NCBI GenBank assembly: GCA_021162305.1
Contig: JAGGYX010000159.1
Span: 1-5,964 of the forward strand
Direction: 5' to 3'
DNA: 5,964 bases
Origin: Thermoplasmata archaeon
GTDB taxonomy: Archaea > Thermoplasmatota > E2 > UBA202 > JdFR-43
This document shows positions 1-4,978 of this stretch, one piece after another; positions within the stretch are counted from its first letter, which is position 1, and each line of letters opens with the position of its first letter. The translations under genes were made by a program, and so were the position numbers. The notes beneath the pieces were generated by a model that was not told the DNA's origin, made no database searches, and saw only the letters and a program-made list of their open reading frames with translations.

Positions 1-1554
1 GCAAGCGATGCTTTGATGACCTATGCCTATGTAGGCTGTAAAGGAGGACATGTTATTGTCACGGGCGATGACCCAAGCTGCCATTCCAGCCAGAATGAGC
101 AGGATAATAGATGTTATGCAAAATTTGCAAATTTGCCAATGCTAGAGCCAAGTAGCCCAGCGGAGGCGAAGGAAATGACAATGGAAGCATTCAAAATATC
201 TGAAGAGCTTCACCTGCCCGTTATATTGCGTGAGACAACGAGAGTTGCACATACCCGTGGTGTTGTTGAGCTTGGAAGAATAGATTGGAATAAAAGGCAT
301 GGAGAATTCGGGCACGGCGACTATGTTACTGTGCCTGAAGTTGCAAGAAAATTGCATCCCGTGTTGTTGAAAAAAATGGAAAAAGCAAAAGAAATGGCAG
401 AAAAAAGTAAATTTAATAGAATCGAAGGCTCAGGAAGCTATGGCATAATAACATCTGGTGTTTCATATACTTATGTAAAAGAAGCTTTGCATGATTTGAA
501 TGCCAATGCCAAAATTTTGAAACTTGGTTTCACAAATCCATTGCCGAGTAACATGATATTAAATTTCATGAAAAGCGTGGATAAAATTTTAATTATTGAG
601 GAGCTTGAGCCTTATTTAGAGGAACAAATCAAAAAAATTGCCTATGAAAATGAGCTGGATGTTAAAATATATGGAAAAGGATTTGAAGGGCTGAGTAGAA
701 TATATGAGTACACTCCTTCCATTGTTTATTCTGCCATTGCAAAATTTATGGGCATTGAATATAAAATAGATGAAATTAAGGTGAGTGCGACGCCTCGCCC
801 TCCTGTTCTATGTCCGGGCTGCCCTCATAGGGCCACATATTATGCTGTCAAAAGCATTGCTCCTCCAGACACAATATACCCTACAGATATAGGATGCTAT
901 ACTCTCGGCTTACTCCCACCTTATAAAACAGCAGACTTCCTGCTATGCATGGGCTCAAGCGTGGGAAGCGGCGGCGGCTTTTCAATTGCTACTGGAAAAA
1001 AAGTTATTTCATTTATAGGAGATTCCACATTCTTTCATGCTGGACTGCCTGCTTTAATAAATGCATTGCATCACAACCATAATTTTACGATAGCCATCCT
1101 CGACAACAGCACAACTGCCATGACAGGGCATCAGCCACATCCTGGTAGCAGCATCAACGGCATGGGAAATCCTGCAACTCCAATAGATATAGCAAAGCTT
1201 GTCAAAGGAATGGGTGTAAAGCATGTTGAAGTTGTAAATCCATACAATCTCAAAGCGACAAAAGAAGCTTTTAAGAGAGCTCTCGAATATGAAGGCTTAT
1301 CTGTTGTTATAGCGAAAGCACCATGCATATTGCTGGACTTAAAGAGGCGTAGGAAAAGAATCACATTTGAAGTGGTGCAGGAAAAATGCACTCGCTGCCA
1401 AGAATGCATAAATAATTTTGCATGTCCTGCTTTTTATAGAGATGGGGAACAGATAAAAATAAACGATGCTCTCTGCACAGGCTGCGGTTTCTGCGTGCAG
1501 GTTTGCCCAGAAGGAGCAATAAAAATAAAAAAGGAGGTGAAAAATGAAAATTAG
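1..1554 (+). CDS. iorA: Indolepyruvate:ferredoxin oxidoreductase alpha subunit (IorA), 5'-truncated by window edge
   Basis: This is the large subunit of the cytoplasmic enzyme that oxidatively decarboxylates indolepyruvate and other aryl pyruvates with CoA to aryl-acetyl-CoA and CO2, reducing ferredoxin. The frame is open from base 1 (517 residues seen). TTG at 13 and ATG at 16 are internal codons, because family sequence is already readable before them; by comparison with the ~650-residue Pyrococcus protein about 100 N-terminal residues are missing. Numbering from base 1, the SSQNEQDNR block (about 30-38) belongs to the pyrimidine-binding domain. CPGCPHR (271-277) and the thiamine diphosphate/Mg motif, GDS at 340-342 to DN at 368-369, mark the ThDP domain. 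The C-terminal ferredoxin domain has two cysteine sets, C463/C466/C469/C475 and C492/C495/C498/C502, the first with the CX2CX2CX5CP spacing usual for IorA. It overlaps iorB by 11 nt. No missing catalytic feature is seen in the visible part. Confidence 0.96.
   Translation, partial: ASDALMTYAYVGCKGGHVIVTGDDPSCHSSQNEQDNRCYAKFANLPMLEPSSPAEAKEMTMEAFKISEELHLPVILRETTRVAHTRGVVELGRIDWNKRHGEFGHGDYVTVPEVARKLHPVLLKKMEKAKEMAEKSKFNRIEGSGSYGIITSGVSYTYVKEALHDLNANAKILKLGFTNPLPSNMILNFMKSVDKILIIEELEPYLEEQIKKIAYENELDVKIYGKGFEGLSRIYEYTPSIVYSAIAKFMGIEYKIDEIKVSATPRPPVLCPGCPHRATYYAVKSIAPPDTIYPTDIGCYTLGLLPPYKTADFLLCMGSSVGSGGGFSIATGKKVISFIGDSTFFHAGLPALINALHHNHNFTIAILDNSTTAMTGHQPHPGSSINGMGNPATPIDIAKLVKGMGVKHVEVVNPYNLKATKEAFKRALEYEGLSVVIAKAPCILLDLKRRRKRITFEVVQEKCTRCQECINNFACPAFYRDGEQIKINDALCTGCGFCVQVCPEGAIKIKKEVKNEN
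1531..1540 (+). promoter_or_regulatory. Strong Shine-Dalgarno site for iorB, inside the 3' end of iorA
   Basis: AAGGAGGTGA lies 3 nt before the iorB ATG and is a near-perfect complement to the archaeal 16S rRNA 3' end. It is written within the last codons of iorA (reading K-E-V-K). It fixes the iorB start and suggests that iorB is translated by direct initiation on the shared mRNA, keeping the two subunits balanced. Confidence 0.85.
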
Positions 1555-2122
1555 TATCCTTCTCGCAGGCATAGGCGGACAGGGCGTTATCACAGCTGCA
1601 AACATCCTTGCCAATGCTGCCCTAAAAGATGGATATAATGTTATTACATCTGAGCTCCATGGAATGGCTCAACGTGGTGGTGATGTCAAATGTGCTGTCC
1701 GAATAGGAGATGTTTACTCACCTATTATCCCTCCAAGAACAGCAAAAGCTTTGGTGGCATTGGAGCCTCTGGAAGCTTTGAGAAACCTTCAAGTGGTGGC
1801 AAGAGATGGTATCGTTGTTACAGACAATAATCCAATATATCCCCCTTTAACGAGTATTGGAATAGGAAAATATCCAAGCTTGGATGAAATTTTTGGAAAA
1901 ATAGAGGAGCATTGCAAGCTCATTAAAATAGATGGAAATGCCATAGCAAGAAAGGCTGGAAATGTTGTTACGCAAAATGTTGTTATGCTCGGGGCATTGC
2001 ATTCATTGAATGTGCTTCCAATAAAAAGAGAGAGCATAATAGAAGCAATAAAAGAACTGCTTCACAAGCATGCAGAAATAAATATAAAAGCATTTGAACT
2101 TGGAGAGAAAGCAATTCCATAG
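1544..2122 (+). CDS. iorB: Indolepyruvate:ferredoxin oxidoreductase beta subunit (IorB)
   Basis: This is the small subunit of the same enzyme, corresponding to the gamma-type domain of the 2-oxoacid:ferredoxin oxidoreductase superfamily (POR_N/gamma fold). The protein is 192 residues, close to the usual ~200. The N-terminal glycine-rich GIGGQG (9-14) follows the first beta strand, and the highly conserved HGMAQRGGD segment (39-47) follows E37. A QNVVMLGAL stretch (144-152) is also typical of the family. The ATG at 1544 is chosen because a perfect Shine-Dalgarno sits 3 nt upstream and the protein begins directly with the conserved strand. It overlaps iorA by 11 nt, so the two are co-transcribed. 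Paralogous gamma subunits of pyruvate or 2-oxoglutarate oxidoreductases are alternatives, but the adjacent ferredoxin-domain IorA settles the identity. Confidence 0.95.
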   Translation: MKISILLAGIGGQGVITAANILANAALKDGYNVITSELHGMAQRGGDVKCAVRIGDVYSPIIPPRTAKALVALEPLEALRNLQVVARDGIVVTDNNPIYPPLTSIGIGKYPSLDEIFGKIEEHCKLIKIDGNAIARKAGNVVTQNVVMLGALHSLNVLPIKRESIIEAIKELLHKHAEINIKAFELGEKAIP

Positions 2123-2172
2123 GAAAAATTTTTATTGATAAAAAGCATTACTATCAAGGTTTTTTAGGTGAT
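2123..2172 (+). promoter_or_regulatory. Putative promoter and ribosome binding site of the UPF0147 gene
   Basis: The 53-nt gap after iorB opens with a purine-rich GAAAAA (2123-2128, BRE-like) followed by TTTTTATT (2129-2136, TATA-like). Transcription about 25 nt downstream would begin near 2157 and leave a leader of roughly 18 nt. AGGTGAT (2166-2172) is a good Shine-Dalgarno 3 nt before the ATG at 2176. The T5 (2129-2133) and T6 (2160-2165) tracts could also help terminate iorAB transcripts, so read-through into this gene is possible. The ribosome site is well supported, the promoter less so. Confidence 0.5.
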
Positions 2173-2175
2173 AAA

Positions 2176-2436
2176 ATGGCGAAGGAAGAAGACTTAAAAA
2201 AAATTAGCGTGATGTTGCACGAGCTATCGGAAGATATATCTGTACCAAGAAATATAAGGAGGGGAGCAAGAGAAGCAAAAGAAATTTTAATGAATGAGGC
2301 CGAGTCATTTGATGTTAGAGTTGCATCTGTGATGTCAATCTTGGACGAGTTGGTAAATGACCCAAATGTTCCCATACACGGAAGAACAGCAATATGGAAC
2401 ATAATGAGTGCTCTTGAAGCCCTGATGGCACAATAA
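2176..2436 (+). CDS. UPF0147 family protein (function unknown)
   Basis: This is a small, all-helical 86-residue protein recognised as archaeal UPF0147 by its conserved blocks: SVPRNIRRGA (22-31), and an SILDELVNDPN block running into VPIHGRTAIWNI (54-76). Length and motif order match the family, which is widespread in archaea and has no established function that I know of. The protein has no cysteines, signal peptide or membrane segment, so it is probably a soluble cytoplasmic protein. The start at 2176 is supported by AGGTGAT just upstream. It lies 53 nt after iorB in the same direction and converges on a minus-strand gene 24 nt past its stop. Placement after iorAB may be incidental. Confidence 0.9.
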   Translation: MAKEEDLKKISVMLHELSEDISVPRNIRRGAREAKEILMNEAESFDVRVASVMSILDELVNDPNVPIHGRTAIWNIMSALEALMAQ

Positions 2437-2451
2437 TTAAAAAATAAAAAA
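2437..2451 (-). terminator. Oligo-T terminator for the minus-strand (atpB-atpD side) transcripts
   Basis: Read on the minus strand, the DNA just past the stop of the 68-codon gene gives CCC followed by two T6 tracts separated by one A. Such U-rich runs without an obligatory hairpin are the usual archaeal intrinsic termination signal. It occupies nearly the whole 24-nt gap between the convergent genes. Confidence 0.55.
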
Positions 2452-2460
2452 GGGATGAGA

Positions 2461-2476
2461 TTACTTCTTTTTCTTC
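2461..2476 (+). terminator. Possible T-rich terminator for the UPF0147 transcript
   Basis: On the plus strand, TTACTTCTTTTTCTTC begins 24 nt after the UPF0147 stop. It is the antisense of the lysine-rich C-terminus (four consecutive Lys codons) of the opposing gene. Its pyrimidine-rich run with a T5 core could end plus-strand transcription. This is an inference from composition only. Confidence 0.3.
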
Positions 2477-2667
2477 AAGAATGGTAAGCCAGTCCTTGGA
2501 TTCTCTACTACTTTGTAACCCTTTGGCAATGAAGCCACTGGTTTTCCACTTTTTGGTTTTCTGGCACTAAAGAAGTATATTGTCTGCACTTTCCCTCCCT
2601 TCAATTTTACATCTCTTGTATAGAGGGTATATTCCCTTCCCTTAGAGCTTTTATATTTGTATGCCAT
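2461..2667 (-). CDS. Small basic conserved hypothetical protein (68 aa)
   Basis: This 68-residue protein is very basic, with about 15 Lys and 4 Arg against 3 acidic residues, and it ends in KKKK. It has no cysteines, signal peptide or membrane segment. The alternating pattern (YKYKSSKGREYTLY at 3-16, then VQTIYFFS at 27-34) suggests beta strands. PKGYKVVENPRTGLPFLKKK (48-67) resembles the tail of small proteins I recall from archaea and CPR bacteria; that recollection is unverified. The charge would suit binding to RNA or DNA, which is a guess. The start is supported by a purine-rich tandem Shine-Dalgarno ending 4 nt upstream and a TATA-like box further up. It is the last gene of the minus-strand block, 55 nt after the membrane-protein gene. 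Confidence 0.8.
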   Translation of the reverse strand: MAYKYKSSKGREYTLYTRDVKLKGGKVQTIYFFSARKPKSGKPVASLPKGYKVVENPRTGLPFLKKKK

Positions 2668-2671
2668 TTTT

Positions 2672-2717
2672 ATCCTCTCCTCTCCTATATATCTAATGAG
2701 AATTTAAATCCTTCGAT
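2672..2717 (-). promoter_or_regulatory. TATA-like box and tandem Shine-Dalgarno of the 68-aa gene
   Basis: On the minus strand ATTTAAAT (2709-2702), preceded by purine-rich GAAGG, lies at the right distance to start transcription near 2680, about 13 nt before the ATG at 2667. The leader holds AGGAGAGGAGAGGAT (2686-2672), three overlapping AGGA-type motifs, the last 4 nt from the ATG. A second TATATA nearer the gene (about 2685-2690) is too close to the start codon to be the working box. Confidence 0.5.
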
Positions 2718-2722
2718 ATTTT

Positions 2723-2875
2723 TCAGATGAGCCAATAGAGAAGGGCTGCTGCGACGCCCAAAATAACAAAGATTATCCATATTATATACAGCAAGGTTAT
2801 TCTACGCAGCCATCTTGCCTTTTTTTCAGGCGTATCAAAAAATTCGCCAAGCAATTCATCATCTTCAAGTTTCAT
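2723..2875 (-). CDS. Small single-pass membrane protein overlapping atpD (50 aa)
   Basis: This frame, on the minus strand from ATG at 2875-2873 to TGA at 2725-2723, encodes 50 residues. The N-terminus is acidic (EDDELLGEFF, 4-13). A basic cluster (K18, K19, R21, R24, R25) follows, then one strongly hydrophobic helix (about 26-50) with aromatic residues (W33, Y47, W48) that runs to the C-terminus. The positive-inside rule predicts a cytoplasmic N-terminus. The start lies inside the end of atpD (11-nt overlap, with only a weak GATGA ahead), so translational coupling to atpD is likely. A textbook membrane-anchor pattern in a gap otherwise empty between two genes argues that it is real. In Methanosarcina a small gene, ahaG, also follows ahaD; whether this is a counterpart cannot be decided here. 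Function unknown, possibly linked to the ATP synthase. Confidence 0.7.
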   Translation of the reverse strand: MKLEDDELLGEFFDTPEKKARWLRRITLLYIIWIIFVILGVAAALLYWLI

Positions 2876-3500
2876 GTTTTTTCATCAATGCCTTTATTCT
2901 TTTTCTTCTGAAAAAATCTTCTCTTTCTCTTTCTTCCAGCTGTCTTTCAATATATGATATTGTTGCAATTATGCGAGGAATGAAAATATGCTCTAAAGCA
3001 TTGACACGCCTTTTTGTCTTCTCGATTTCTTTCCCAAGCCTTTGAATACTGCTTTCAATAGAAGCAACTTCAATTATCTTTTCCATGGCTTCTCCTGCTC
3101 TTTTTATTGCTTCATCAAAAGATGAGTTTGTTGTTAGAAATCCATATTTTGGCTTTTCCCCTTCCATCAGTTCAAATTCTTCTATAGAAACACCCATTAT
3201 ATTCTTCCGCTTTGAATTCATTTCTCTTTCTTTTGATATTCTTTCTGCTATGCTTCTCACTTTTTCCTCGCCAAGTATCATCTCTGCTTCAATAAGTTTT
3301 TCAAAGGCAGCTCTTAAAGCATCTTCCATCTCCCTTCTTTTCTTCTTTCTTTCCTTTATTATTTCAAAAAATGAATTTACCAAGGCATCTCTTTTTTGCG
3401 AAAGCAATTCATGACCTTTTACAGCTAAAGCCTTCCTTCTCCTTATTTGCAGCAATTCCATCCTTGTTGGATTTACTCCTTCCATTATTTCTTTTGCCAT
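2865..3500 (-). CDS. atpD: A-type ATP synthase subunit D (central stalk)
   Basis: Subunit D is the coiled-coil axle of the A1 head that transmits rotation between the A3B3 hexamer and the membrane rotor. The protein is 211 residues, within the usual 200-215. The family signatures are NPTRMELLQIRRR (10-22) with a following KGHELLSQKRDAL (28-40), and KTKRRVNALEHIFIPR (161-176) with the EEREREDFFRRKRIK tail (189-203). The N- and C-terminal thirds are charged, heptad-like helices that pair as the coiled coil, and the middle (about 80-135) is the globular part. The ATG at 3500 is one base after the atpB TGA, with AAGGG just upstream in the end of atpB. An in-frame ATG five codons later is a weaker choice. 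Its last codons overlap the start of the 50-residue membrane protein gene. Confidence 0.96.
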   Translation of the reverse strand: MAKEIMEGVNPTRMELLQIRRRKALAVKGHELLSQKRDALVNSFFEIIKERKKKRREMEDALRAAFEKLIEAEMILGEEKVRSIAERISKEREMNSKRKNIMGVSIEEFELMEGEKPKYGFLTTNSSFDEAIKRAGEAMEKIIEVASIESSIQRLGKEIEKTKRRVNALEHIFIPRIIATISYIERQLEEREREDFFRRKRIKALMKKHET

Positions 3501-3501
3501 T

Positions 3502-4872
3502 TCATCCCTTGTAATATTTGTTTATATATTTCTCATCTATTTTCTTCAACTCACCTTTTGGAAACATGGAGAGTAATTTCCATCCTAAGTCGAGAGTATC
3601 TTCAAAAGTTCTATCCTCATTCCTTCCCTGTCTAACAAATTTGTCTTCAAATTCATCTGCAAATTCAAGATATCTTCTATCTCTTTCCGTCAAAGCTTCC
3701 TCGCCTACAACAGCAACCAAATCGCGCAAATCACAGCCTTCCGCATAAGCAGCATAAAGTTGATTTGAAAGTTGATGATGGTCTTCTCTTGTTCTGCCTT
3801 CCCCAATCCCTTCTGCCATAAGTCGTGACAATGAAGGCAGAACAGCTATTGGAGGATATATTCCCTTGTTATGCAACTCTCTCGATAGCACAATTTGCCC
3901 TTCTGTTATATAACCAGTTAAATCTGGAATTGGATGGGTTATATCATCATCAGGCATCGTCAATATTGGAATTTGTGTTATCGAGCCTTCTTTGCCCTGT
4001 ATTCTTCCAGCTCTTTCATATATTTGTGCTAGGTCAGTATACATGTAGCCAGGATAACCACGCCTTCCCGGCACTTCCTCACGAGCAGCAGATATCTCAC
4101 GCAATGCTTCAGCATAATTTGTCATATCTGTTAAAATAATGAGGATATGCATTCCTTTTTCAAAAGCAAGATATTCGGCTGTAGTCAAAGCAACTCTTGG
4201 CGTTATGAGGCGTTCAATGGCAGGGTCATTGGCAAGATTGAGAAATAAAATGCTTCTCTCTATAGCTCCTGTTTCTTCAAAATCCTTCATGAAAAAATCT
4301 GCTTCCTCTGCCGTTATTCCCATGGCGGCGAATATAACAGCAAACTCTTCCTGCCCTGTAACCTTAGCCTGCCTTGCTATCTGGGCAGCAAGTTCATTGT
4401 GCGGAAGACCAGCGCCGCTGAAAATAGGCAGCTTCTGTCCTCTAACGAGGGTATTCATTCCATCTATAGTTGAGATACCAGTTTGAATTGGATCGCGAGG
4501 ATACTCTCTTGCAGATGGGTTAATAGGAAAGCCATTTACATTTCTTATTTCCTCTGGAATAGGAGTAGGTGAGCCATCGATAGGGCGCGCCATTCCATCG
4601 AATACACGACCAAGCATTTCCTCGCTAACTCCAATTTCCATTGGTTTGCCAGTGAATATAACGCTCGTATTCTTTGTGTCCAAGCCTCGTGTCCCTTCAA
4701 AAACCTGAATGACAGCCTTCCCTTCACCAGCTTCTAAAACCTGTCCAAGTCTTTCTTTGCCTGTTGCTTCAATTATTTTTACAATCTCTCCGTATCCAAC
4801 TTCTTTTACGCCTTCTACAATCATTAAGGGACCAGCTATCTCACTCACCGTAGTATATTTTATCTCTTTCAC
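3502..4872 (-). CDS. atpB: A-type ATP synthase subunit B (non-catalytic nucleotide-binding subunit)
   Basis: Subunit B alternates with catalytic subunit A in the A3B3 head of the A1AO ATP synthase. The protein is 456 residues, the normal length. The N-terminal beta-barrel begins at [12 protein letters not shown] (11-22). The central domain has the altered P-loop SGAGLPHN (152-159), characteristic of B and lacking the catalytic GKT, so this is not subunit [16 protein letters not shown] (247-261), the [16 protein letters not shown] stretch (267-282) and [12 protein letters not shown] (340-351) follow. In the last motif Ala343 stands where Asp or Asn is usual. The start codon is GTG at 4872, chosen because family sequence begins right there and no upstream in-frame ATG is seen; no Shine-Dalgarno precedes it. 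atpD follows after one base. atpA, usually immediately upstream, is absent; a divergent peptidase gene is there instead. Confidence 0.97.
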   Translation of the reverse strand: MKEIKYTTVSEIAGPLMIVEGVKEVGYGEIVKIIEATGKERLGQVLEAGEGKAVIQVFEGTRGLDTKNTSVIFTGKPMEIGVSEEMLGRVFDGMARPIDGSPTPIPEEIRNVNGFPINPSAREYPRDPIQTGISTIDGMNTLVRGQKLPIFSGAGLPHNELAAQIARQAKVTGQEEFAVIFAAMGITAEEADFFMKDFEETGAIERSILFLNLANDPAIERLITPRVALTTAEYLAFEKGMHILIILTDMTNYAEALREISAAREEVPGRRGYPGYMYTDLAQIYERAGRIQGKEGSITQIPILTMPDDDITHPIPDLTGYITEGQIVLSRELHNKGIYPPIAVLPSLSRLMAEGIGEGRTREDHHQLSNQLYAAYAEGCDLRDLVAVVGEEALTERDRRYLEFADEFEDKFVRQGRNEDRTFEDTLDLGWKLLSMFPKGELKKIDEKYINKYYKG

Positions 4873-4884
4873 GCCACTAAATGC

Positions 4885-4902
4885 AGTTTTATTTTTAAAA
4901 CT
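4885..4902. repeat. Perfect 7-bp inverted repeat over the atpB TATA box
   Basis: AGTTTTA (4885-4891) is repeated inverted as TAAAACT (4896-4902) with TTTT between. It coincides with the presumed TATA element of atpB, so it could be a regulator site or a small hairpin. The arms are AT-rich and chance formation is possible. Confidence 0.35.
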
Positions 4903-4906
4903 TTAG
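4891..4906 (-). promoter_or_regulatory. Putative atpB promoter giving a leaderless mRNA
   Basis: On the minus strand TTTTAAAAAT (4900-4891), preceded by CCTAAAG (4907-4901, BRE-like), is a plausible TATA box. Its centre is about 24-25 nt from the GTG at 4872, so transcription would start at or next to the start codon. No Shine-Dalgarno lies in between, which fits leaderless initiation. Confidence 0.45.
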
Positions 4907-4929
4907 GCAAGATTTTAGAAAAGGCTTGC
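4907..4929. repeat. Short inverted repeat GCAAG/CTTGC between the two divergent promoters
   Basis: GCAAG (4907-4911) and CTTGC (4925-4929) are separated by 13 bp and lie between the atpB box and the peptidase-gene box. Such a position suits a shared operator. Five-base arms are weak evidence. Confidence 0.2.
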
Positions 4930-4934
4930 AATGA

Positions 4935-4973
4935 AATTATTTTTATATGCTGCCACAATATATGTAAGGAGGT
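4935..4973 (+). promoter_or_regulatory. Putative promoter and strong ribosome binding site of the C25 peptidase gene
   Basis: AAATTATTTTTATAT (4935-4949) contains TATA-like sequence. Taking its left part as the box puts the transcription start near 4963, leaving a leader of about 16 nt. AAGGAGGT (4966-4973) is a perfect Shine-Dalgarno 5 nt before the ATG at 4979 and fixes the start. The exact box is uncertain because the whole stretch is AT-rich. Confidence 0.6.
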
Positions 4974-4978
4974 AAAAA

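Noticed and set aside
13..18. TTG/ATG near the left edge as the true iorA start
   Set aside because: The frame is open from base 1, the residues before it already fit the family, and about 100 N-terminal residues of IorA would be missing, so the gene is cut by the window.
2815..3045. Plus-strand frame of 76 codons across the atpD 3' end
   Set aside because: It is antisense to atpD and the small membrane-protein gene, and its composition reflects the reverse complement of lysine- and glutamate-rich helices.
3825..4486. Two plus-strand frames of 104 and 115 codons opposite atpB
   Set aside because: They lie entirely antisense to a highly conserved gene and show no recognisable family, ribosome site or promoter.
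3502..4872. Intein or catalytic subunit A identity in the ATP synthase gene
   Set aside because: The length is exactly normal for B, the P-loop is the SGAGLPHN form of B without GKT, and no intein insertion interrupts it.
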